Source: Streptomyces sp. NRRL S-350 (GTDB lineage: Bacteria > Actinomycetota > Actinomycetes > Streptomycetales > Streptomycetaceae). Taken from it: a DNA stretch of 12,156 nucleotides. The notes under the pieces were generated by a model that was not told the origin of the DNA, searched no databases, and saw nothing but the letters and a program-made list of their open reading frames with translations. The DNA is taken from positions 1-12,156 of the forward strand of contig NZ_JOHO01000109.1 of assembly GCF_000719705.1 (NCBI RefSeq), in the 5' to 3' direction. Positions 6,495 through 12,156 of this stretch are shown here, one piece after another. Numbering within the stretch: position 1 is the stretch's first letter; each line of letters opens with the position of its first letter. Made by a program: the position numbers and the translations under genes.

Positions 6495-6608
6495 CCCTCG
6501 GCCCGGCCGGCCCGGCCACACCGCCCGGCCAGCCGGCCCCTCGGCCCGGCCGGCCCGGCCGCACCGCCCAGTCAGCCGGCCCCTCAGCCCAACCAGCCCG
6601 GCCGCACC
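6495..6608. repeat. 43-bp tandem repeat overlapping the regulator 3' end
   Basis: Two full 43-bp units (6495-6537 and 6538-6580) agree at 40 of 43 positions. A 28-base partial third unit (6581-6608) agrees at 24 of 28. The third copy contains the response-regulator stop codon and its last seven codons (VRPGWLG). The units are rich in GGCC and CCGG and could form hairpins that act as a terminator. The array fills the start-distal part of the 6326-6583 gap. Confidence 0.8.
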
Positions 6609-7261
6609 AGCCCTGACTCGTACGCCAGCACGACCAACTGCGCCCGGTCCCGCGCGCCGAGCTTCACCATGGCCCGGCTGACGTGCGTCTTCGCCGTCAG
6701 CGGGCTGACCACCAACCGCCGGGCGATCTCCTCGTTGGACAGCCCCATCCCGACCAGGGCCAGCACCTCGCGCTCCCGCTCGGTCAGCATCGAGACGTCC
6801 GAGAGCCCCTGCGGCGCCGCCTCGGGCGCCTTCGACCGGGCCGCGAACTCGCCGATCAGCCGTCTGGTCACCCCCGGCGAGAGCAGCGCGTCCCCCGCCA
6901 CCGCGACCCGGATCGCCCGCAGCAGGTCGGCCGGTTCGGTGTCCTTGACGAGGAAGCCCGCCGCCCCGGAGCGCAGCGCCTCGAAGACGTACTCGTCCAG
7001 TTCGAAGGTGGTCAGCACGACCACCCGTACGGAGGACAGCGCCGAGTCCTCGGCGATCCTTCTGGTCGCCTCCAGGCCGTCCATCCTGGGCATCCGGATG
7101 TCCATCAGCACGACGTCCGGCAGGAGGTCGCGGGCGAGCCGCAGCGCGGCCTCGCCGTCGTCCGCCTCGCCGACCACCGTGAGGTCGTCCTGGAGGTCCA
7201 GCAGGGCCCGGAAACCCGCCCGGACCAGCAGTTGGTCATCCGCCAGCAGTACCCGAATCAC
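6584..7261 (-). CDS. NarL/LuxR-family response regulator
   Basis: A 225-aa two-component regulator. The receiver domain (about 3-118) carries the acidic pocket D9-D10, phosphoacceptor D54 in VLMDIRMPRMDG, T84/T85 and K106 in FLVKDTEP, so it should be phosphorylatable. The LuxR-type helix-turn-helix covers about 159-216 (LTEREREVLALVGMGLSNEE...TAKTHVSRAMVKLGARDRAQ). The GTG start overlaps the kinase stop as GTGA (7261-7258), so the pair is translationally coupled and surely cognate. Likely targets are the inverted repeats before its own operon and before the ABC cassette. The last seven residues are encoded by a tandem-repeat copy and may vary between strains. Confidence 0.95.
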   Translation of the reverse strand: MIRVLLADDQLLVRAGFRALLDLQDDLTVVGEADDGEAALRLARDLLPDVVLMDIRMPRMDGLEATRRIAEDSALSSVRVVVLTTFELDEYVFEALRSGAAGFLVKDTEPADLLRAIRVAVAGDALLSPGVTRRLIGEFAARSKAPEAAPQGLSDVSMLTEREREVLALVGMGLSNEEIARRLVVSPLTAKTHVSRAMVKLGARDRAQLVVLAYESGLVRPGWLG

Positions 7262-8520
7262 TCGCTCCCCGCCTTCGGTGTCGGCAGCTCCGCCCGGACC
7301 CGGAAGCCGCCGTCGGGCAGCGGCCCCGCCGTGATGGTGCCACCGAACGCGGCCGCGCGTTCACGCATCCCGACCAGCCCGCTGCCCGATCCGCCGGCGT
7401 CGCCGAGCACGGCCGGCCCCGGGTCCTCGACCCGGACGACCAGTACGGCGGGATCCCTCCAGTCGAGCACCACGGCGGCCTGCCGGGCCGCCGAGTGCCG
7501 GACGACGTTGGTGAGCGCCTCCTGGACGATCCGGAAGGCGGTGAGGTCGACGGCTGCGGACAGCGGGCGCCGCTCGCCGTGCTCGTGGACCTCGGCCTCC
7601 AGGCCCACCCGGTCGGCCTGCTCGGTGAGTTCGTCCAGCCGGTCCAGGCCGGGGGCCGGCCCGCGCGGCGCCGCCCCGGGCCCGCGCAGCGTCGCGAGCA
7701 CCTGACGGACCTCGCCGAGCGCCTCCTTGCTGGTCGACTTGATGGTGACCAGCGCGGTGCGGGCCTCCTCCGGCCGCCGGTCGAGCAGGGCGAGTGCCAC
7801 CCCCGCCTGGATGTTGATCAGCGACAGACTGTGCGCCAGGATGTCATGCAACTCCCGGGCCATCTTGAGGCGTTCCTCGTTGGCCCGGCGTTCCTCCAGC
7901 TGCTGCCGGTAGGCCCGGTGGGCAGCCGTCCGCTCGCGCCGGAACCGCACCAGCTCGGCCCCCGCCATCACCAGCAACAGCCAGGCCAGCAGGCCGAGTT
8001 CCGGCAGCCACGGGGAGCCGGCGGGCGGGGCGGCGCGCTGCCACCCGGCGGGCAGCGCGAAGGTGACCAGCACGTGCACCAGGTAGACCCCGCCCAGACC
8101 GGCCCAGGCCGCCCGGCGGTGCCCGGCGCCGACCGCGGCGCAGCAGGCGATCAGCCAGCTCACGAAGACCGGCCCGTACGGGTACCCCGCGGCCAGGTAC
8201 CCGGCGGTGACCAGCGAGGTGCCGGCCGCCGCGGCGACCGGGCGGCGGAAGCGCAGCACCAGCAGGGCCGGCCCGACCACCAGCAGGAGGTAGCCGAACG
8301 CGTCCAGCGGGGCCCGCCCGTGCTGGTTGTGCGCGGCGAAGGTCGAGCCGACCACCTGGACCACCGCGACCACCACCGCCAGCCCCAGCGGCAGCCCCGC
8401 CTTGGCCGCCCGCACCCACGGCGGGCGCCACGGCTCGGGCGGCTCCCCCGCGGACGCGGACGACTCCTCCGCGGGCGCGGGCGGCTCCGGCGGCTGCGAC
8501 ATGGGCGGCATCATGCCCAC
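7258..8520 (-). CDS. NarL-type sensor histidine kinase
   Basis: A membrane sensor kinase of up to 420 aa. A Pro/Glu-rich cytoplasmic N-tail (1-38) precedes about five or six hydrophobic segments (about 41-60, 74-91, 98-133, 139-158, 173-192) joined by very short loops, so sensing is probably within the membrane. A coiled linker (about 193-220) leads to the HisKA_3 dimerisation domain with phosphoacceptor H225 in ARELHDILAHSLS. The HATPase domain has an N-box QEALTNVVRH (333-342) and a G-box GSGLVGMRERAAAFGG (379-394). The start is uncertain: GTG 8520, ATG 8514, 8511 or 8502 are all possible, none with a strong Shine-Dalgarno site; an in-frame stop just upstream of 8520 sets the limit. It phosphorylates the overlapping response regulator. 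Confidence 0.93.
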   Translation of the reverse strand: MGMMPPMSQPPEPPAPAEESSASAGEPPEPWRPPWVRAAKAGLPLGLAVVVAVVQVVGSTFAAHNQHGRAPLDAFGYLLLVVGPALLVLRFRRPVAAAAGTSLVTAGYLAAGYPYGPVFVSWLIACCAAVGAGHRRAAWAGLGGVYLVHVLVTFALPAGWQRAAPPAGSPWLPELGLLAWLLLVMAGAELVRFRRERTAAHRAYRQQLEERRANEERLKMARELHDILAHSLSLINIQAGVALALLDRRPEEARTALVTIKSTSKEALGEVRQVLATLRGPGAAPRGPAPGLDRLDELTEQADRVGLEAEVHEHGERRPLSAAVDLTAFRIVQEALTNVVRHSAARQAAVVLDWRDPAVLVVRVEDPGPAVLGDAGGSGSGLVGMRERAAAFGGTITAGPLPDGGFRVRAELPTPKAGSE

Positions 8521-8548
8521 AAGCTAGACCCGCGCCCCGGCCCCCCGC

Positions 8549-8554
8549 GTCCTC
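8549..8554 (-). promoter_or_regulatory. Candidate -10 element of the kinase-regulator promoter
   Basis: GAGGAC followed by GCG on the minus strand, 19 bases downstream of the 16-bp core of site A. The element alone is a poor -10. Its support is the identical placement of TAGGAC-GCG at the ABC cassette promoter. Transcription would begin near 8542. Confidence 0.38.
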
Positions 8555-8565
8555 CACCAGTGGCG

Positions 8566-8597
8566 TTCGGGCGTACTCCCGCTGGAGTACGCCCGAA
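8566..8597. promoter_or_regulatory. Site A: long perfect inverted repeat upstream of the kinase operon
   Basis: TTCGGGCGTACTCC (8566-8579) and GGAGTACGCCCGAA (8584-8597) are exact inverted copies with a 4-base centre, CGCT. The core 8574-8589 matches site B before the ABC cassette. It lies between the clp stop codon and the kinase start, so it could also form a 14-bp hairpin at the end of the clp transcript. The conserved downstream spacing to a -10-like element favours an operator for autoregulation; both roles are possible. Confidence 0.65.
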
Positions 8598-8601
8598 GCC
8601 G

Positions 8602-8670
8602 CCCCCGCCTGTCCCCTACCCCGCCTACTCCTCTGCCCCGCCTACCCCCCTGCCCCCGCCGTCCCCTCTG
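8602..8670. repeat. 17-bp C-rich tandem repeat overlapping the clp 3' end
   Basis: About four units: 8602-8618 (degenerate), 8619-8635 (CCCCGCCTACTCCTCTG), 8636-8652 (CCCCGCCTACCCCCCTG) and 8653-8670 (18 bases, degenerate). The third unit contains the clp stop codon (8644-8642) and the array encodes the last residues, in the Gly/Ala tail AEGTAGAGG. The repeat probably arose by slippage. Confidence 0.7.
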
Positions 8671-11233
8671 CGCCCTGCGACCCATCCGACGCCTCCGGCA
8701 CCTCCGCCGCCCCGAAGGTCGCCGAGGCCTCCGGTCGCGCCAACGTCACCACCAACTCGCCGTCACTCACGTCCGCGATCAGCGTGTCCCCCTCCCGGAC
8801 CGACCCGTCCAGCAGCAGGTTGGAGATCCGGTTGTCCAACTCCGACTGGATCGTGCGACGCAGCGGCCGGGCCCCGAACTCCGGCTGGTACCCCCGGTTG
8901 ACCAGGAATTCCTTGGCCGCGTCGGTCACTTCCAGCTGGACGTCCTGCGCCCGCAGCCGGCGTCGGCTGCGCTCCAGCAGCAGGTCCACCACCGACAGCA
9001 GGTCCTTCCGGGTGAGCGCGTGGAAGACGATCACCTCGTCGATCCGGTTGAGGAACTCCGGCCGGAAGTGCCGGCGCAGGTCGCCCATCAGGTCGTCCCG
9101 CAGTGCCGCGTCAGGAGCCCCGCTCCGGGCGTCGACGTTCCCCGAGCGGTCGAGGATCCGCTGCGAGCCGATGTTGCTGGTCATGATCACCACGGTGTTG
9201 CGGAAGTCGACCGTACGCCCCTGGGCGTCGGTCAGCCGCCCGTCGTCCAACACCTGGAGCAGCAGGTTGAAGACGTCCGGGTGCGCCTTCTCCACCTCGT
9301 CGAAGAGCAGCACGCTGTACGGCTTGCGGCGCACCGCCTCGGTCAGCTGCCCGGCCTCGTCGTAGCCGACGTAGCCGGGCGGGGAGCCGACCAGCCGGGA
9401 GACGGTGTGCTTCTCCTGGAACTCGCTCATGTCGAAGCGGATCATCCGGTCCGGGTCGCCGAACAGCAGTGCCGCCAGCGCCTTCGCCAGTTCGGTCTTG
9501 CCGACGCCGGTCGGCCCGAGGAAGAGGAAGGAGCCGGTCGGCCGGTCCGGGTCGCCCATCCCGGCGCGGCTGCGGCGCACCGCCTGGGAGACGGCGGTGA
9601 CCGCCTCGTCCTGGCCGATCACCTTCTCGTGCAGGTGGTGCTCCAGCTTGAGCAGCCGCTCCTTCTCGGTCGCGTTCAACTCCGCGACCGGGATGCCGGT
9701 CCGGGAGGACAGCACCTGCGCGATGTCGTCGGCCGTCACGTCGACGACCTCCTCGCGGGACTCGGTGATCGCCGCCAGTTCGTCCTCGGTCTGCCGCAGC
9801 TCAGTCTTCAGGTTGGCCGCCCGGACGAACTCCTCGTCCGCGACGGCCTCCTCCAACTCCCGCTTCAGCTTCGTGATCCGGTCCTGCACGCCCGTCGCCT
9901 CCGTGGAGCCGCTCAGGCTGCGCAGCCGCACCCGCGCACCGGCCTGGTCCAGCAGGTCGATGGCCTTGTCGGGCAGGAAGCGGTCGCTGACGTACCGGTC
10001 GGACAGCGCCGCCGCCGCGTCCAGCGCCTCGTCGGTGAACCGCACCTGGTGGTGCGCCTCGTAGGCGTCGCGCAGCCCGTGCAGGATCTCGACGGTCTCC
10101 TCGACGGTCGGCTCGGGCACCAGCACCGGCTGGAAGCGGCGCTCCAGCGCGGCGTCCTTCTCCACGTGCTTGCGGTACTCGTCCAGCGTGGTCGCGCCCA
10201 CGACGCTCAACTCGCCGCGCGCCAGGGCAGGTTTGAGGATGTTGCCGGCATCCATCGAACCTTCGCCGCCACCGCCCGCACCGACCACGGTGTGGAGTTC
10301 GTCCAGGAAGAGGATCACGCTCTTCTCGGCCGCCGTGACCTCGTCGATCACACTCTTCAGCCGCTCCTCGAACTCACCCCGGTACTTGGAGCCGGCCACC
10401 AGCGCGGTCAGGTCGAGGGTGACCACCCGCTTCCCCCCGAGGCTCTGCGGCACGTCCCCCGAGACGATCCGCTGTGCCAGGCCCTCGACGATCGCGGTCT
10501 TGCCGACGCCCGGCTCGCCGATCAGCACCGGATTGTTCTTGGTGCGCCGGGAGAGGATCTCGACGGTCTGCTCGATCTCCTCGGCCCGCCCGACCACCGG
10601 GTCCAGCCGCCCCGACCGCGCCTCCTCGGTGAGGTCGCGCCCGTACTCGTCCAACGTCGGCGTCTCACTCGGCTGCGCGCCCGTACCACCGCGCTCACCC
10701 CCGCTGCCGCGCCCCTCCAGCGCCGACTTCAGCGCCTCCTGCGAGGGCGCCGCATTGCGCAGCGCCACGCCCGCACCCGAACGCTCCTGGTCCAGCAGGG
10801 CGCCGAGGATGTGCTCCGGCCCGATGTACGAGGCCCCGGCCGCCTGCGAACGGGTGTGCGCGGCCAGCAGCGCGCGCTTGGCGGACGGGGTGAGCGCCGG
10901 CCGGCCGTCCGCCGTGTCGGAGGTGCCCGACGGCAGCGCGTGCTCCAGGTCGCCGGACAGCCGGTCCGGGTCGACGCCCGCCCGTTCCAGCATCCGGCGG
11001 GAGGGCTCCACCCGGGTGGCCGCCCAGGCCAGGTGCGCGGTGTCGAGGTCGCTGGAGCCGTCCTCCGCCGCCCGGCGCGCGGCCAGCGCCAGCAGCTCCT
11101 GCGAGGACTCACTGAGCAGCCGCCCGATCGGCACCCGCTGCACGGCGGGTGGGGAGGCCAGCGGACTCATCCCGAAGAACCGGCTGAGCAGGTCGGAGAA
11201 CGGGTCGTTCGATCCGAACGGGGGCATGGTCAC
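8642..11233 (-). CDS. ClpC-like AAA+ unfoldase lacking a clear ClpP loop
   Basis: An 863-aa Hsp100 protein. After a short N-tail ([16 protein letters not shown], 6-21) come two Clp_N repeats (about 36-100 and 113-172) and a disordered linker. AAA1 has Walker A GEPGVGKT (239-246), pore loop KYRGEFE (283-289), Walker [10 protein letters not shown] (306-314) and arginine finger ERRF (364-367). A short ClpC-type middle coil follows (about 448-490). AAA2 has Walker A GPTGVGKT (573-580), pore loop [11 protein letters not shown] (616-626), Walker [10 protein letters not shown] (641-649) and sensor-2 GARPLRR (787-793). ClpC and ClpA carry an LGF/IGF-type tripeptide after SNxG for ClpP docking; here residues 690-720 have none, as in ClpB. 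It may act as a stand-alone unfoldase or disaggregase. GTG 11233 is preferred over ATG 11227 because GGAGAGG lies about 9 bases upstream. Confidence 0.93.
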   Translation of the reverse strand: MTMPPFGSNDPFSDLLSRFFGMSPLASPPAVQRVPIGRLLSESSQELLALAARRAAEDGSSDLDTAHLAWAATRVEPSRRMLERAGVDPDRLSGDLEHALPSGTSDTADGRPALTPSAKRALLAAHTRSQAAGASYIGPEHILGALLDQERSGAGVALRNAAPSQEALKSALEGRGSGGERGGTGAQPSETPTLDEYGRDLTEEARSGRLDPVVGRAEEIEQTVEILSRRTKNNPVLIGEPGVGKTAIVEGLAQRIVSGDVPQSLGGKRVVTLDLTALVAGSKYRGEFEERLKSVIDEVTAAEKSVILFLDELHTVVGAGGGGEGSMDAGNILKPALARGELSVVGATTLDEYRKHVEKDAALERRFQPVLVPEPTVEETVEILHGLRDAYEAHHQVRFTDEALDAAAALSDRYVSDRFLPDKAIDLLDQAGARVRLRSLSGSTEATGVQDRITKLKRELEEAVADEEFVRAANLKTELRQTEDELAAITESREEVVDVTADDIAQVLSSRTGIPVAELNATEKERLLKLEHHLHEKVIGQDEAVTAVSQAVRRSRAGMGDPDRPTGSFLFLGPTGVGKTELAKALAALLFGDPDRMIRFDMSEFQEKHTVSRLVGSPPGYVGYDEAGQLTEAVRRKPYSVLLFDEVEKAHPDVFNLLLQVLDDGRLTDAQGRTVDFRNTVVIMTSNIGSQRILDRSGNVDARSGAPDAALRDDLMGDLRRHFRPEFLNRIDEVIVFHALTRKDLLSVVDLLLERSRRRLRAQDVQLEVTDAAKEFLVNRGYQPEFGARPLRRTIQSELDNRISNLLLDGSVREGDTLIADVSDGELVVTLARPEASATFGAAEVPEASDGSQGAEGTAGAGG

Positions 11234-11255
11234 GGCGCTTCACCTCTCCGGAACG

Positions 11256-11273
11256 GTTTGCAGCCACACAAAC
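11256..11273. promoter_or_regulatory. Inverted repeat in the clp leader, candidate operator
   Basis: GTTTG-N8-CAAAC, a perfect 5+5 inverted repeat ending 22 bases before the clp GTG and overlapping the candidate -10. It does not match the CIRCE, HAIR/HspR or RheA sites or a ClgR box as I know them. If bound, it would be a repressor site. The arms are short, so confidence is limited. Confidence 0.35.
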
Positions 11274-11299
11274 ACAGGCCGCACCGCCCCGCCTGTCGA
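11271..11299 (-). promoter_or_regulatory. Weak candidate clp promoter
   Basis: On the minus strand, TCGACA (11299-11294, 5 of 6 to TTGACA) is followed after 17 bases by TGTGTT (11276-11271, 3 of 6 to TATAAT). The -35 is good and the -10 is poor. The clp gene could instead be co-transcribed with the transporter gene 105 bases upstream. Confidence 0.3.
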
Positions 11300-11323
11300 G
11301 CCGGACGGCACCGCCGCCTGCCC
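11281..11323. repeat. Weak direct repeat between transporter and clp genes
   Basis: GCACCGCCCCGCCTGTC (11281-11297) and GCACCGCCGCCTGCCC (11308-11323) are degenerate copies in the short gap after the transporter stop codon. In this GC-rich context chance similarity is possible. Confidence 0.35.
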
Positions 11324-11338
11324 GCCGCACGCTCGCCG

Positions 11339-12043
11339 TCAACCGGTGAAGCGGTCCAACAGCACGCCGCCGCAGTACGTGACCGCCATCGCCAGCAGCC
11401 CGCCCATGACGTTGCGCCCCACCGCCCGCGCCGGGCCGGCCCCACCCAGCCGGGCACTCGCCCAACCCGACAGCGTGAGCGCGGTCACCACCGCCACCAC
11501 CGTCACCGCCAGCCGCCACGACTCCGGCGGCAGCAGCACCGCCAACAGCGGCACCAGCGCACCCAGCGTGAACGCGGCCGCACTGGCCAGCGCCGCCTCC
11601 CACGGATTGGTCAACGCCGCAGGATCGATGCCGAGTTCGGTCTGCGCGTGCGCCGCGAGCGCATCCCGTTCGGTCAACGCCACCGCCACGTCCCGGGCCA
11701 GGTCGTCCGCCAGCCCACTGCCCCGGTAGTAGTCGGTCAACTCGTCGAGCTCCCCCTGCGGATCCTCCGCCAGCTCCCGCCGCTCCTTCGCCAACGCCGC
11801 CCGCTCGGTGTCCCGTTGGGTACTGACCGACACGTACTCGCCGGCCGCCATCGACATCGCACCCGCCAACAGCCCCGCCACCCCCGCCGCGAGCAGCGCC
11901 GACCGCGAACCCGTCGCCCCCGCCACGCCGGTCACGATGCCCGCCGTCGACACCACACCGTCGTTCGCGCCCAGCACCGCCGCCCGCAGCCAGTTCAGGC
12001 GCGACGACAGCTCCGCCCGCGACTCCCCGACCTGCTCAGCCAT
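11339..12043 (-). CDS. VIT1/CCC1-family metal ion transporter
   Basis: A 234-aa membrane protein of the vacuolar iron transporter family (Fe2+/Mn2+ efflux or sequestration). It has about five transmembrane helices: 22-43, 49-70, 148-170, 177-198 and 208-229. Family blocks are clear: [20 protein letters not shown] (24-43), [20 protein letters not shown] (60-79), then an acidic, charged cytosolic region (80-145) with EKR-rich helices where family members bind metal, [20 protein letters not shown] (146-165) and [18 protein letters not shown] (209-226). The ATG at 12043 has GGGAG 9 bases upstream. It is the last complete gene before the adapter-contaminated contig edge, so its promoter region is truncated to about 59 genomic bases. 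Substrate choice (iron or manganese) cannot be read from sequence. Confidence 0.92.
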   Translation of the reverse strand: MAEQVGESRAELSSRLNWLRAAVLGANDGVVSTAGIVTGVAGATGSRSALLAAGVAGLLAGAMSMAAGEYVSVSTQRDTERAALAKERRELAEDPQGELDELTDYYRGSGLADDLARDVAVALTERDALAAHAQTELGIDPAALTNPWEAALASAAAFTLGALVPLLAVLLPPESWRLAVTVVAVVTALTLSGWASARLGGAGPARAVGRNVMGGLLAMAVTYCGGVLLDRFTG

Positions 12044-12102
12044 CGTCCACCACTCCCAGACACCCGACCGGTCCCCCGATCCTCACCCGCCCCCTCTACC
12101 CC

Positions 12103-12156
12103 CTGTCTCTTATACACATCTGACGCTGCCGACGAAGAGGATAGTGTAGATCTCGG
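12103..12156. other. Illumina Nextera adapter and i5 index, not genomic
   Basis: From 12103 the sequence is the reverse complement of the Nextera read-1 transposase adapter: the 19-base mosaic end CTGTCTCTTATACACATCT (12103-12121), then GACGCTGCCGACGA (12122-12135). An 8-base index AGAGGATA (12136-12143) follows, the complement of TATCCTCT, which I recall as index 503. GTGTAGATCTCGG (12144-12156) is the start of the P5 complement. A plus-strand frame through here would end in the artefactual peptide SYTHLTLPTKRIV. Confidence 0.98.

Noticed and set aside
5254..6564. Minus-strand in-frame extension upstream of the permease (start at 6564)
   Set aside because: This part overlaps the ATPase and SHOCT genes in another frame and is low-complexity. 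The ATGA overlap and FtsX homology fix the permease start at 5253.
11808..12149. Plus-strand frame running off the contig end, antisense to the transporter
   Set aside because: Its upstream part is antisense to a clear VIT1-family gene and its end is translated sequencing adapter.

Overview
The window is a piece of a very GC-rich actinobacterial genome, most likely Streptomycetaceae (Streptomyces or Kitasatospora). Signs are the GC-saturated third codon positions, frequent GTG starts, purine-rich Shine-Dalgarno sites, 4-base start/stop overlaps and typical streptomycete families. No rRNA, tRNA, CRISPR array, insertion sequence, phage gene or biosynthetic cluster was seen. Genomic sequence ends at 12102; bases 12103-12156 are Illumina Nextera adapter plus an i5 barcode, so this is an uncleaned contig edge.

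Layout. (1) 50-679, minus: a TetR-family regulator resembling FabR/DesT regulators of unsaturated fatty acid synthesis. It is divergent from (2) a plus-strand pair of small membrane proteins, 973-1128 (51 aa) and 1185-1463 (DUF4190-like), with overlapping candidate promoters and operators between. (3) 1588-2472, plus: a calcineurin-like metallophosphoesterase, convergent with (4) a minus-strand three-gene cassette, 6325 to 2680: a SHOCT-domain membrane protein, a MacB/LolD-type ABC ATPase and a large FtsX-type permease, each overlapping the next by 4 bases. (5) 8520 to 6584, minus: a NarL-type histidine kinase and LuxR-type response regulator, also overlapping by 4 bases. (6) 11233 to 8642, minus: a ClpC-like double AAA+ unfoldase without a recognisable ClpP-docking tripeptide. 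(7) 12043 to 11339, minus: a VIT1/CCC1-type metal transporter.

How the parts fit. The strongest regulatory signal is a pair of matching promoters. A 16-bp inverted repeat (TACTCCCGnnnGAGTA) occurs in front of both the two-component operon and the ABC cassette. In both cases it is followed, after exactly 19 bases, by an [T/G]AGGAC -10-like element and then GCG. This supports one model: the response regulator binds both sites, controlling its own operon and the ABC exporter/lipoprotein-release system. The fatty-acid-type repressor and the two small membrane proteins look like a second local circuit. A third observation is that most gene 3' ends are followed, or overlapped, by a short tandem-repeat array whose unit differs each time (1-49, 2546-2586, 6495-6608, 8602-8670, weaker at 11281-11323). 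In two cases the array supplies the stop codon and the last residues of the protein.
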